Part shown: one piece after another, positions 18,401-26,797 of the stretch | How the letters are laid out: every line of letters begins with the position of its first letter | Position numbering within the stretch: position 1 is the stretch's first letter | Origin: Paenibacillus sp. AN1007 | GTDB taxonomy: Bacteria; Bacillota; Bacilli; Paenibacillales; Paenibacillaceae | DNA length: 64,000 nt | Direction of reading: 5' to 3' | NCBI RefSeq assembly: GCF_040702995.1 | Contig: NZ_CP159992.1 | Location: forward strand, 2,691,501 to 2,755,500 | Position numbers and translations under genes: made by a program | Notes under the pieces: generated by a model | The model's database searches: none | Seen by the model: only the letters and a program-made list of their open reading frames with translations | What the model was told of the DNA's origin: nothing

Positions 18401-19937
18401 TATAATTTTTGCTTCCTTTCTGCTCCCGCTTCGCTTCAATCTGAAGAACATTGCGGCTGCCGTCCTTCACAATACGAGTATTACTCGGGCTGTAGTACTG
18501 CAGTTCATTATTATAGACAAGCTCCGTATCCTGAACCGTCCATTTGGATGCATCTACAGAGGACGCATTGAATTCATCATTCCAAACCATTTCCCACTGC
18601 TCGTCTGGAATCGTGGTTGCCGGGATCGGTTTTTCGCCAGACGGTGTGCCTGGAACGGAAGGTGTCTGTCCACCCGGATTCGAGGACCCGCCTCCTTCTG
18701 AATTGGAGCTGTTGTTCGAACCACTGCTGCTTCCTGAACTGCCAGAGCCAGGTGCAGCAGGTTTCGGTTGTTCCGTCTGTCCGGTCCCAGAGGAAGTATT
18801 GTTGCTGTGACTCCCTGGTGTAACCGCTTTTCCATTGAGCAGCACATCAGGAGCATGCACATCGAACTGTTTGATCGTTCCTTTGCCGTCAATAGTCGTA
18901 TGACGAGCTTTGCCGTTTACCTTTAATGTTTGAATTGTACTCTCAGCAGACAACTCAACTGAAGTTTTACGTTCAACAATCATCTCCTGCACCTGAGTTG
19001 TTCCCGTTATCGCGATATGTACCGGGCCGGTCCTTTTGTCCGCCACAATCCGGTTCAGACTGGAGTTATGAATTTCAATGGAGTGGCTTCCTCCACCCTT
19101 CACGATTACACTTCCAGTAACCGTTACTCCATCAAGCTTTACTGTACCTTCACCAATGGCCTCGGTCAGCAGCAAATTACCGTTAACGGTTGTATTTTGT
19201 AACGTCACATCTGCTGAGCGAATGATCAGATTGCCATCTACTTTGGATTCATAAATGCCCGGAACACTTTTGATCGCTGCAATCATCGATGACATCAGCG
19301 TGGCGGCCTCAGCTCGCGTAATATTGGACTTTGGTGCAAGTTTTCCATTGTATCCGTTTACAATTTTGTTATGCACAAAGTAATTTATCGCCCTTTTTGC
19401 GTAGTCAGCAGCATCTTTCTCGTCTTTGAAAGTGGAATTCAACGTTTCATTCTCACTATCTGTTGACAGCTGGAATGCACGATCTGCCATCACCAGGGCA
19501 TCCTGCCGCGTAATTGGAAGCCGCGGGGAAAGGTGTGATTCATCCGTCCCTTGAATAATACCGGACCCGACTGCACGTGTTATCGCATCGAAATACCAGT
19601 CCTGCTCAGTCACATCTGTGTACGACGTTCCTGCAGCACCTCCTGCGAATCCGAACACCCGATCGAGCATGACCACAAACTCAGCCCGGCTGATGCGTTC
19701 ATTCGGTCTGAACGTACCATCTGCATACCCTTTGGTCAGCGCCATGTCCTGCATACGCATAACATCCTTCTCGGCCCAATGCCCCTTCAGATCCTTGTAG
19801 GGAGTCAGAAGCAGGCTTGATGCCTGCACCTGCTCCGCTGCTGTTTGCTGCTTACCCTGTTCTGCCCCGGCTAATGCCGGAGCTGCTAGTGAAACGATCA
19901 TGCTTCCTGCTACGAGACAAGCCAATCCTTTTTTCAC
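15444..19937 (-). CDS. Cell-surface GH16 beta-glucanase with SLH anchor and CBM4/9- and CBM6-like modules
   Basis: A 1497-residue modular enzyme with a GTG start behind GGGAGG and a signal peptide of about 25 residues. Three SLH domains (roughly 46-95, 106-155, 168-217; for example YADGTFRPNERISRAEF) bind secondary cell-wall polymer. A repetitive beta-rich segment (about 225-375) and a Ser/Gly/Asn linker follow. The GH16 domain (about 446-700) has the catalytic motif GEIDIMELIG and resembles laminarinases (endo-1,3-beta-glucanase). The C-terminal half holds four CBM4/9-like sandwiches and one CBM6-like module (about 1050-1170, ending YNTRWLDISR). It follows the permease pair 19980-21839 with a 42-base gap, so its products probably feed that importer. 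Confidence 0.9.
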   Translation of the reverse strand: MKKGLACLVAGSMIVSLAAPALAGAEQGKQQTAAEQVQASSLLLTPYKDLKGHWAEKDVMRMQDMALTKGYADGTFRPNERISRAEFVVMLDRVFGFAGGAAGTSYTDVTEQDWYFDAITRAVGSGIIQGTDESHLSPRLPITRQDALVMADRAFQLSTDSENETLNSTFKDEKDAADYAKRAINYFVHNKIVNGYNGKLAPKSNITRAEAATLMSSMIAAIKSVPGIYESKVDGNLIIRSADVTLQNTTVNGNLLLTEAIGEGTVKLDGVTVTGSVIVKGGGSHSIEIHNSSLNRIVADKRTGPVHIAITGTTQVQEMIVERKTSVELSAESTIQTLKVNGKARHTTIDGKGTIKQFDVHAPDVLLNGKAVTPGSHSNNTSSGTGQTEQPKPAAPGSGSSGSSSGSNNSSNSEGGGSSNPGGQTPSVPGTPSGEKPIPATTIPDEQWEMVWNDEFNASSVDASKWTVQDTELVYNNELQYYSPSNTRIVKDGSRNVLQIEAKREQKGSKNYTSGKLISKEKGDWTYGKVVVRAKLPVQQGMWPAIWMMPTDEAHYGGWPASGEIDIMELIGGQNKDHEIYSTIHYDSKKADGSHGHDQGKFTLPQGESFADEYHDFQVEWLPGMIRFYVDGKLHHQVNNWQTTAAGQPESYTFPAPFDRPFYLILNLAVGGDWPGSPENEFVSDKMNVDFVRVYAYKNMDEWPDVTSSPIEPEKQREPQEDRNQIYNEQFTKGVDASGVPVDWNFITNAGGEGKVEVVDDAVKGKAAKVTISKAGTETYSVQLTQMPMYIQKDKKYKVEFDAKASANRVIRSKVTQYEKSWTNYSEEKELSVTTDWQPYEYEFNMRNGSDNNARFEFNLGLNEGEVWVTNVRLKEIGEADPLPVERKALPDGNYVYNGTFDQGKQRLGFWNTQIQTDADAQISVNNFSKFPIMERQLVVDVKKTNGQPEQVAVVQPGMKLEGSTAYGFSFDAKADTAGIMDIGLSTAEGHDVKVLQGQQIQIGNEMKTYTGEIVIGEGQATAASELKLMFGGSAGKVYVDNVRLTKRGKPVSIQNYAHIAAADAYVMQGLQLEASDEGGQHVSYMDEGDLLQFKINAANDGVYAFSTRMASAKDDALVRFTVKDEEGNTAASSEFVLGNTGGWQTYKTVYLPPVSLQANKTYYVNFEGNEYNTRWLDISRSKVKNGGLSTDSSNWMLPATVTTATYSNEQGISMTLPGTTEHWWDAILQQGELSLEAGKTYRLSFDAAASSPKSMQVVLSKAGSDTEKYMEQTAEITEAKQQYTYTFTMGETADEAGMLNFGLGNPAAATGEHIVSIQNVMLFEVNPSAEEGGQPVRVNLIQNGGFSQGTDSWFTYAASNKPEDLVIRADNGQLQAQVRQVGENPWDRQLIQEGFGMQQGYTYKLTFKAKADQARKMSVGIGWVDVPANYKWTSFFGNQMDLTTEEQQFSYTFPVTEASYNNSRIVFDMGLIDGNEQEGTTITLSDVSLINMGKSQ

Positions 19938-19979
19938 CCAAATTCCTCCCTCGAATGTGTTGTCAGCTTCAGGGCAGTG

Positions 19980-20858
19980 TTATTCTTTCACTGCCCCAAT
20001 GACGATACCTTTGACGAAAAAGCGCTGCAAGAATGGATAGATAACCAAGATCGGCAGTGCCCCGATGAAAATCTGGGCTGCGCGAACCGTACGCTGGGAA
20101 ACATTCTCCAGCATGGATGGGTCCACATTGATTTTGCTTAGATCCTGCTGCACGATAATGGTTTGCAATAAGGAAGCCAGCGGATAATTTTTGACATCGG
20201 ACATATAGATCATGCCGTCGAACCAAGAATTCCACTGACCCACCATGGTGAACAAAGACAATGTTGCAATAGCCGGCATGGACAAAGGTATGTAAACCAA
20301 GGCCAGCGTCTTCACATGACCAGCCCCATCCAGATAAGCTGCTTCTTCCAGCTCTTTCGGCAGCCCCCGGAAGAAGTTCATCATCAAGATGACGTTCCAC
20401 ACGGACAACGCTCCCGGAAGGACCAGCGCCCAGATCGTATCCATCAGGCCGAGTTTCTGGATCAGGATATAGCTCGGAATCAGACCGCCGCTGAACAAAA
20501 TCGTGAATACAAAGAACCAGGTGTAGATCGAGCGGCCTTTGAAATTCAGATCTTCCTTGGACAACGGAAATGCGGTAAGCAGCATAATAACCATACCGAT
20601 CACAGTTGCAATAACTGTTCGTTGAACCGAGACCAGCAGGGAGTTAATAAAGTTGGAATTACCGAACGTTTTCACATATGCATCTGTCGTAAAACCTATC
20701 GGCCAGAAGCCCACGAGATTCGCCGAGGCCGGTGCCATGCTGCTGAACGATACCGCCAGGATATGAATGATAGGCAAAATGCAAAGCAGGGACAATACGC
20801 CCAAAAAAATATAGTTGGCAATGCTGAATATTCGATAGCCTTTTGTTTTGTAATACAA
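19980..20858 (-). CDS. Sugar ABC transporter permease, LplC/YtcP type
   Basis: A 292-residue polytopic protein with the EAA loop EEAAYLDGAGHVKTLALVYI and the C-terminus QRFFVKGIVIGAVKE. It pairs with the permease at 20874-21839 (15 bases apart). It precedes the SLH-GH16 gene in the same operon; its binding protein is probably the one at 26798-28483. Confidence 0.92.
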   Translation of the reverse strand: MYYKTKGYRIFSIANYIFLGVLSLLCILPIIHILAVSFSSMAPASANLVGFWPIGFTTDAYVKTFGNSNFINSLLVSVQRTVIATVIGMVIMLLTAFPLSKEDLNFKGRSIYTWFFVFTILFSGGLIPSYILIQKLGLMDTIWALVLPGALSVWNVILMMNFFRGLPKELEEAAYLDGAGHVKTLALVYIPLSMPAIATLSLFTMVGQWNSWFDGMIYMSDVKNYPLASLLQTIIVQQDLSKINVDPSMLENVSQRTVRAAQIFIGALPILVIYPFLQRFFVKGIVIGAVKE

Positions 20859-20873
20859 GCCCTTTTCTCCTCT

Positions 20874-21839
20874 CTAGAACACGCGATAGTTCGCCAATTT
20901 GTAAGCCATGCGATATGAGATAACGATCAGAATCGTAGCTACGACGGATTTGAACAATCCTACAGCGGTTGCAAAGCTCATCTTGCCGTTCAGGATACCA
21001 AGTCGGTATACGAAGGTATCGATGATGTCGCCTTTGTCGTAAACAAGCGGATTATACAGGTTGAACACCTGATCGAATCCTGCATTCAGAATGTTTCCGA
21101 TGGAGAGTGTCATCAGTACGATTGTAATTGGCATCAATGCGGGAATCGTAATATGCAGCGTTTGTTTGAAACGGTTCGCTCCATCCACTTCAGCCGCTTC
21201 ATACAGCGCCGGGTTAATGCCGGACAGAGAAGCCAGAAATACGATTGTACCAAAACCAAATTCCTTCCAAACATCACTGACAATCAGTGTTATCCGAAAC
21301 CACGTTCCATCCCCTAAGAAAAAGATCGGGTCACCGCCCAATGCAACAATCAGTTGGTTAACCATACCGCCCTGCGGAGAAAGAATATCGAGCAAAATTC
21401 CGCCCAGGATAACCCAAGACAGAAAGTGCGGCAGATACACGAGTGTTTGACTGACCCTTTTAAAAGCGGACAACCTCACTTCGTTTAACAAAATCGCGAA
21501 CAAGAATGGTGCAATCAGACCTGCGATAATTTTGAAAAAGGCAATCACCAGCGTGTTCCAGATCACCTGACCAACGTCCGGGTATAAAAATAAATACTTG
21601 AAATTATCCCAACCTACCCATTTGGATTCGGTAAATCCGAGGTACGGTTTAAAATCCTGGAAAGCAATCACAATCCCGCCCATCGGTATGTACTGAAATA
21701 CAATAGCCAGTAAAACCGCGGGTAAGAGCATCATGTGCAAGGTCCAATTCCGCTGCATATTCCAGCGCTGTCTCACCTTGGTGGCTCGCCCCTTACGAGG
21801 CGTCTCTAACGTATGTTCCTTCACCCCTACATCCCCCAT
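20874..21839 (-). CDS. Sugar ABC transporter permease, LplB type
   Basis: A 321-residue membrane protein with the EAA loop YEAAEVDGANRFKQTLHITI and the family N-terminal phrase GGIVIAFQDFKPYLG. It is the first gene of the permease/permease/GH16 operon and is divergent from the sensor kinase at 21970; the two share a 130-base promoter region. Confidence 0.92.
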   Translation of the reverse strand: MGDVGVKEHTLETPRKGRATKVRQRWNMQRNWTLHMMLLPAVLLAIVFQYIPMGGIVIAFQDFKPYLGFTESKWVGWDNFKYLFLYPDVGQVIWNTLVIAFFKIIAGLIAPFLFAILLNEVRLSAFKRVSQTLVYLPHFLSWVILGGILLDILSPQGGMVNQLIVALGGDPIFFLGDGTWFRITLIVSDVWKEFGFGTIVFLASLSGINPALYEAAEVDGANRFKQTLHITIPALMPITIVLMTLSIGNILNAGFDQVFNLYNPLVYDKGDIIDTFVYRLGILNGKMSFATAVGLFKSVVATILIVISYRMAYKLANYRVF

Positions 21840-21918
21840 GTTCTAAAATTTGTATTTTACAAGTGGATATGAACTTGTATATTAAAATTATAGCAACGGT
21901 TATTCGCGATCTATATCC

Positions 21919-21945
21919 TAATATTGCAACAACGATAACAATATT
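21919..21945. promoter_or_regulatory. Putative regulator-binding site in divergent promoter
   Basis: TAATATTGCAACA (21919-21931) recurs exactly at 28561-28573 upstream of the related binding-protein gene. Here it is part of an inverted repeat, AATATTG at 21920-21926 and CAATATT at 21939-21945, spaced 12 bases. The YesN-type regulator at 23689 is the natural candidate to bind it (inference). Confidence 0.5.
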
Positions 21946-21969
21946 TTAATGAGTTGAGGGGGCCCCGCA

Positions 21970-23679
21970 TTGTTCGCTCGTCTGAATGTCTTTACCAAAA
22001 TTACGCTTCTGTTCGTGGCACTGCTTGTCCTGGTCTTATTCGTTTACACCTATTCAAACCAGGAAAGCGTACGAGTAATTAAACACGAAATCCAGAACAA
22101 CACCATGAATCATCTGTCAACCTTTGCCGATTCTGTAGAATCCAACATTTACCAATTGTCACTGTATGGGATGTCCATAGGGCAGGATTCAAGTATTCAG
22201 GAATACCAGCGTCCGGATTACAAAGAAGTCCCTTATGAGAGAGTCAAAGTATCAAGTGCGATTCTTGAAAAAATGAACCTGTATAACGCGGCCAGCAAAT
22301 GGCACTCGACGATTACGCTTTATTTTCCGCGGTTGCAAAAAGTCATTTCCACAGATTATTATGCTTATATCCCATACGAGGAAGATGATTTTTCCAACCC
22401 GCTTTCAAAATCATGGGCTTATACGCATAATCAGTTTGAGTGGTACACGACAGATCCGACGACAGCCATGGGTACTCCAGGGAAGTCCAAACTAATCACG
22501 AAGATCAGTTTCCCTGTGCGTCATCTGGTCAACATGCTTGACCAGAACAAACTAAATAATAAAGGCGACCCCTTTATGTTCCATCCCGACTTTGGCTTGA
22601 TCAGCAACACCAGCGGTAACGAAACGCTGACTGCCATTCATTCCAAACTTAAAGAGATGAAACTGCCAAGAAAAGGCGGGTTCACGACAACGCTTGACCA
22701 TACGGAATATTATGTTTCGTACATTCAATCCGGCAGTCTTGGATGGTACTATGTGGACTACGTCCCTATGCAGCAGATTCTTGGGCCCATCACAAGCAGT
22801 CGTAATCTCTTCTACGCCTCCATCGCTGTTCTGATTGCGATGAGCATCGTTGTGTTATACGTACTTTACCGCAGTGTGCAGCTTCCACTGCTTCAGCTTG
22901 TGAAGGGAACAAATCGTTTGTCGACAGGAGATTTTTCCGTGCGTCTGCACCATACTTCACGGAATGAGTTCAGTCTATTGTTTGCACGATTTAACATCAT
23001 GGCACAGCGGATACAAGAGTTAATTGAGAACGTATACGAGGAACAGCTGCGAAGACGTGAAGCGACGCTGAAGCAGCTGCAGTCACAGATTAATCCGCAT
23101 TTCCTGTATAACTGCCTCTTCTATATCAAAAATATGGCCAGGATGAAAAATGAGAAGGCGGTTGTAGCGATGGCGCTTAATTTGGGCGAGTATTATCGAT
23201 ACATAACCCGATCGGAGAATGACCAGGCCGCGCTGAAGGAAGAACTGACGATGGTCAAAAATTACCTGGAAATCCAGGCTCTCAGGCTGGAACGCATGCA
23301 TTTTACGATCGACGTACCTGAAGATATGCTGCACAAAACGTTACCTCGCTTAACGCTGCAGCCTATCGTTGAGAACGCTATCATACATGGCATCGAACCT
23401 CGAACGGAAGACGGACATATCACGATAACGGGACATCATACGGATAAAATGAGCACGTTAACTGTGGAAGACAGCGGACGAGGGATGACAGAACAGCAGA
23501 TGGAAGAGTTAACAAATAATTTGCACAAACCGCTTGATGGCAGCATGGGATGCGGGACTTGGAATGTTCATCAACGTTTGTCTTTTTTGTATGGTGAACA
23601 AGCGGGTCTGAGTTATGAGCACTCGCCTAGCGGCGGTATTAAAGTGAACATTACGTGGTACAACAATATCAATGAGTAG
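21970..23679 (+). CDS. Sensor histidine kinase, YesM family
   Basis: A 569-residue kinase beginning at TTG (MFARLNVFTK), with GAGGGG about 9-14 bases upstream. A membrane span near residues 10-30, an extracellular sensor region to about 275, a second span (about 278-298), a HAMP segment, LQSQINPHFLYNCLFYIKN with the phospho-accepting His, and an ATPase domain ending with DSGRGMTEQQ and a Gly-rich segment. Its partner regulator starts ten bases after its stop. It is divergent from the permease/GH16 operon that it probably controls. Confidence 0.92.
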   Translation: MFARLNVFTKITLLFVALLVLVLFVYTYSNQESVRVIKHEIQNNTMNHLSTFADSVESNIYQLSLYGMSIGQDSSIQEYQRPDYKEVPYERVKVSSAILEKMNLYNAASKWHSTITLYFPRLQKVISTDYYAYIPYEEDDFSNPLSKSWAYTHNQFEWYTTDPTTAMGTPGKSKLITKISFPVRHLVNMLDQNKLNNKGDPFMFHPDFGLISNTSGNETLTAIHSKLKEMKLPRKGGFTTTLDHTEYYVSYIQSGSLGWYYVDYVPMQQILGPITSSRNLFYASIAVLIAMSIVVLYVLYRSVQLPLLQLVKGTNRLSTGDFSVRLHHTSRNEFSLLFARFNIMAQRIQELIENVYEEQLRRREATLKQLQSQINPHFLYNCLFYIKNMARMKNEKAVVAMALNLGEYYRYITRSENDQAALKEELTMVKNYLEIQALRLERMHFTIDVPEDMLHKTLPRLTLQPIVENAIIHGIEPRTEDGHITITGHHTDKMSTLTVEDSGRGMTEQQMEELTNNLHKPLDGSMGCGTWNVHQRLSFLYGEQAGLSYEHSPSGGIKVNITWYNNINE

Positions 23680-23688
23680 GTGAAGTAC

Positions 23689-25329
23689 ATGTTACAGATT
23701 TTATTAGTCGATGATGAACGTTCAGTTGTAGAAGCGTTGGCCGAAACCATCCCGTGGGAAAGCTGCGGGATCGGCACAGTGCACGAGGCTTTATCCGGTG
23801 CCGTTGCCCTGGAGATTATGGAAAATCACGATATTGATATCGTCATTACCGATATTCGCATGCCGGAGATGTCCGGCATCGATCTGATCACGACCATTCA
23901 CGAAAAGTGGCCGCATGTGCAGACGATTTTACTGTCGGGATTCGCTGATTTTGAATATGCTAAACAAGCGATGGCGCAGGAAAGCTTTGATTATTTGTTA
24001 AAGCCGGTAAGTGACGAAGATCTGATCGAAACCGTGCAGCGGCTTGTTGACCGGATCAAGCAAAAGTGGGAAACCGCCGCTTCGTATCAGCGCGCCTTAC
24101 ATGCGTTTCAGGATAACCTGCCTCTGCTGCAGTCCACGATGCTTCATGAATTGCTCACAGGCAAAACCTATTCCCCCTCCGCACTTGCGGACAAGCTGGA
24201 ACTTCTGGAACTGCCCTACTCCGTTGGAGAGGAACTGGGCATGCTTGTAATCCGGATGGAGGAGCATCTGTCTGAAATGGCGGATCATGATCTGTCGCTG
24301 ATGCAGTATGCCATCTCCAATATCATTAGTGAAGTCATGCAGCATCATTTTCATATCTGGCACACGCGGGACGTCCATGATTATCTGGTTGTACTGGTTA
24401 GTGTTAAAAAGGGTGCTGCTCAGAACATGAACAAAGAAGAGAAACCACAGACGCTGCTTGAGCATTATGCTGCTCAAATCCAGACGAATGTTCAGCTGTA
24501 TCTGAAGGGGGCTATATCCATCTCTGTCTCCCATTGGGGTAAATTCCCTTATGAGATTGGAGAAATATATGAGAGTGCTGTCAGGTCCATGCGGAAGCGT
24601 ATGGGACAGGCCCAAGGTCTGTTCATCACGGCTTCTGATGATAAAGACGTTCATCCCCTTCCTGCCATCCGCTCTCTCTACAATCCGCCGACACTGATCA
24701 GTCTGCTGGAAGCCGGACGATTTGATGCGGTCGAGCAGAAAATTGAAGTCATTTTCGAAGAACTGCTGGAATCGGGGCAGCATCACGATATCGCGGAAAC
24801 AACCATAGAGGTGTATCATGCTTTGGCTGGAGCATTTGCTTATATCATTCATAAAAACGGCAAACAGATCTCTTCTGTCCTGCCTGCTGAGATGTATAAA
24901 TACTTTCAGGCTCCCAGCTATGCCACAACCCAGCAGTTAAAGGACTGGTCCGTTCGCACTTTACATTCCATCAGTGAAGATGCTGAACAGGAGCTGAAAG
25001 ACAATCACAGCACGATCGTTCGAAGTGTCAAAAGTTTTGTTGATCAGCATCTCGCTTCAGATGTTTCACTGCCGGCTATTGCCGAACACGTTCACCTGCA
25101 CCCGGTGTATTTATCCAAAGTGTATAAAGCGGAGACCGGGGAGGCACTCACAGCTTATGTCTATCGATTACGGATGGAAAAAGCAGCTTATTATTTGCGT
25201 TCATCCAGCGCCAAGGTTTTTGAAATTGCCGAGCTTGTCGGTTACAATAACACGGCTTATTTTATCCGGGTATTTAAGAAATTCTATGACCTGACACCAC
25301 AGGAATATAGAGAGAATCTACCTGTCTGA
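23689..25329 (+). CDS. Response regulator, YesN type (receiver plus AraC HTH)
   Basis: This is a regulator of about 546 residues. I choose the ATG at 23689 (MLQILLVDDERS), behind AGGTGA; an in-frame GTG at 23680 is the alternative. The receiver has the DD pair, phospho-acceptor Asp in IVITDIRMPEMSG and Lys in YLLKPV. The C-terminal 100 residues are an AraC-type DNA-binding domain (AIAEHVHLHPVYLSKVYK, NNTAYFIRVFKKFYDL). It pairs with the kinase just upstream. It ends before a bidirectional terminator that has been split by an IS element. Confidence 0.92.
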   Translation: MLQILLVDDERSVVEALAETIPWESCGIGTVHEALSGAVALEIMENHDIDIVITDIRMPEMSGIDLITTIHEKWPHVQTILLSGFADFEYAKQAMAQESFDYLLKPVSDEDLIETVQRLVDRIKQKWETAASYQRALHAFQDNLPLLQSTMLHELLTGKTYSPSALADKLELLELPYSVGEELGMLVIRMEEHLSEMADHDLSLMQYAISNIISEVMQHHFHIWHTRDVHDYLVVLVSVKKGAAQNMNKEEKPQTLLEHYAAQIQTNVQLYLKGAISISVSHWGKFPYEIGEIYESAVRSMRKRMGQAQGLFITASDDKDVHPLPAIRSLYNPPTLISLLEAGRFDAVEQKIEVIFEELLESGQHHDIAETTIEVYHALAGAFAYIIHKNGKQISSVLPAEMYKYFQAPSYATTQQLKDWSVRTLHSISEDAEQELKDNHSTIVRSVKSFVDQHLASDVSLPAIAEHVHLHPVYLSKVYKAETGEALTAYVYRLRMEKAAYYLRSSSAKVFEIAELVGYNNTAYFIRVFKKFYDLTPQEYRENLPV

Positions 25330-25472
25330 ACGAGTCTGATCAGGCAGCAGTACCCCGGCTTGTAATGATGCAAATGAAGTTCACGCCTTCTCTATATAAA
25401 AGATGGAAGAAACAAAAAAGCCCCGCTGGAATAATGGTCAAGACCCCATTTAGTAGACATTATAAAAAGACC

Positions 25473-26357
25473 CTAGGCTGCAAACTGGCGTCGGTACTCT
25501 ACCGGCGTCAGTTTTTTCAGTTTCCGTTGTGGCCGCTTTCGATTATAAAAACGAATATATTTTTCGATTTTGCTTTGTGCTTCGTTAAGCGTTCGGATAT
25601 GATAAGGGTAGAGTCCTTCCGTTTTGAGATGCGAGAAGAAACTCTCCATCGAGGCATTGTCATAACAATTTCCTCGGCGAGACATGCTGATTCGGGCGCC
25701 AACCTTTGGCAGCATGTCGTGGTAAGCATGAGACGTGTACTGGAAACCCTGGTCGCTGTGAACGACGAGTCCGGTCACGTCTTTTTGCTTCGCAAACGCC
25801 TTACTGAATGTGCGGAGCACCAGTTCATTATCGTTGCGTTCGCCTATTTCGTAGGCCACAATTTCGTTATTAAACAGATCCTTTATAGCTGAAAGATATA
25901 TCCAGCGCTCTCCCACACGATACTGGGTAATGTCCGTTACCCATTTCTGATTCGGTTTTTCTGCACTGAAGTCTCGCTTCAGGCAGTTCTCTGCTACTCG
26001 CTGCGCAGGTGCATACGGGCCACTGGAGCGTCGTTTACGACGAATCCTGGATTGAATACCGAGCATTTGCATCAGGCGGAGCACCTTTTTATGGTTCATC
26101 CAAGTCCCCTGATCTTGCCAAAGGAACAACTGGAGTTGTCGATAACCATATTTCCCTTCATATCGTTGATAGGTTTGAAGTACTTGGTTCATCGCCTTTG
26201 TATCGCGGTCAAATCGTTTACGTTTTATGTAGGCATAAAATCCACTCCGTGACACGCCAAATACATCACAAAGTTTCTGGATATCCCCGTATGCCGCTAC
26301 TTTTTCTATGATCTGAAATCTTTCTTGTTTGCTTCCTCCTTCCAGATGACCAAGCAC
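25473..26357 (-). CDS. IS3-family transposase OrfB (DDE integrase core)
   Basis: The frame covers 294 codons, counted from a GTG that lies inside the orfA overlap. It has the IS3-type HTH_21 region (YRRQF end; RYEGKYGYRQLQLFL in the N-terminal half) and the DDE integrase core: TDITQYR, HSDQGFQYTS and MESFFSHLKTE. It is probably made as an OrfAB fusion by -1 frameshifting on AAAAAAG at 26357-26363 rather than from its own start. It catalyses cut-and-join of the element. Confidence 0.92.
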   Translation of the reverse strand: MLGHLEGGSKQERFQIIEKVAAYGDIQKLCDVFGVSRSGFYAYIKRKRFDRDTKAMNQVLQTYQRYEGKYGYRQLQLFLWQDQGTWMNHKKVLRLMQMLGIQSRIRRKRRSSGPYAPAQRVAENCLKRDFSAEKPNQKWVTDITQYRVGERWIYLSAIKDLFNNEIVAYEIGERNDNELVLRTFSKAFAKQKDVTGLVVHSDQGFQYTSHAYHDMLPKVGARISMSRRGNCYDNASMESFFSHLKTEGLYPYHIRTLNEAQSKIEKYIRFYNRKRPQRKLKKLTPVEYRRQFAA

Positions 26358-26623
26358 TTTTTTAGCAACGCATTCTCCCGTTTCAGTTTTTGGACATAAC
26401 GGTCTTGGTCCAAGTATTCTTTACGTCGCCCTCGCTGATCCATCAGTCCAAACTCACCTTGTTCCCGATATTTTCTCATCCAGCGCTTCATTCGTCCTGG
26501 GTCATGAATTCCCAGATGCTCATTAATCTTTCGATAAGTCCAGCCCTCAACCGTGTGCAGACGAATAGCCTCATTTTTCAACGTCTCCGAATACGTTTTA
26601 AACTTTTGTCCCTTAATCGCCAT
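26306..26623 (-). CDS. IS3-family transposase OrfA (HTH protein)
   Basis: The protein has 105 residues from the ATG at 26623, with AGGGGGT 10 bases upstream; a longer frame reaches 26674 but has no site. It has a helix-turn-helix (TYRKINEHLGIHDPGRMKRW) and a Lys/Leu-rich C-terminal zipper (KLKRENALLKKCL). It overlaps orfB by about 50 bases, as expected for programmed frameshifting. Confidence 0.9.
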   Translation of the reverse strand: MAIKGQKFKTYSETLKNEAIRLHTVEGWTYRKINEHLGIHDPGRMKRWMRKYREQGEFGLMDQRGRRKEYLDQDRYVQKLKRENALLKKCLVIWKEEANKKDFRS

Positions 26624-26797
26624 AAAAAATACACCCCCTAGAATTTCATCGGTTAAACCCAGGGGTTTTTCCAATGTCTATTCTAAGGGGTGCACTTCAT
26701 AATTCCAGCGAGGCTTTTCTTTTGTAAGGTTTTACTTGACCCGGCAGCCTATGCAGCCTCAGCTAACGAACTGCCGAATTTTGTGATCCGTTCCATC

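Larger units (their letters stand above)
25435..26699 (-). mobile_element. IS3-family insertion sequence (IS150-like), 1265 bp
   Basis: The ends are TGGTCAAGACCCCATTTAG and, inverted, TGAAGTGCACCCCTTAGAA; they are imperfect inverted repeats sharing ACCCC and TAGACATT. The termini are TG and CA as expected for IS3-family elements. Direct repeats of TAA flank it (25432-25434 and 26700-26702). It carries overlapping orfA and orfB with an A6G slippery heptamer at 26357-26363. Both frames are intact, so it may be active. Confidence 0.88.
25420..26714. terminator. Bidirectional terminator split by an IS element in its loop
   Basis: Left arm GCCCCGCTGGAA (25420-25431, preceded by an A run) and right arm TTCCAGCGAGGC (26703-26714, followed by TTTTCTTTT) are complementary except for one C-A mismatch. 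Between them lie TAA, the IS (25435-26699) and TAA. Removing the IS and one TAA leaves a 12-bp stem with a 3-base TAA loop, between two convergent genes. The arms are now 1.27 kb apart, so the element probably supplies or lacks termination itself. Confidence 0.8.

Noticed and set aside
24097..24852. Minus-strand open frame of 251 codons
   Set aside because: It is antisense to the response regulator and has no binding site or recognisable domain.
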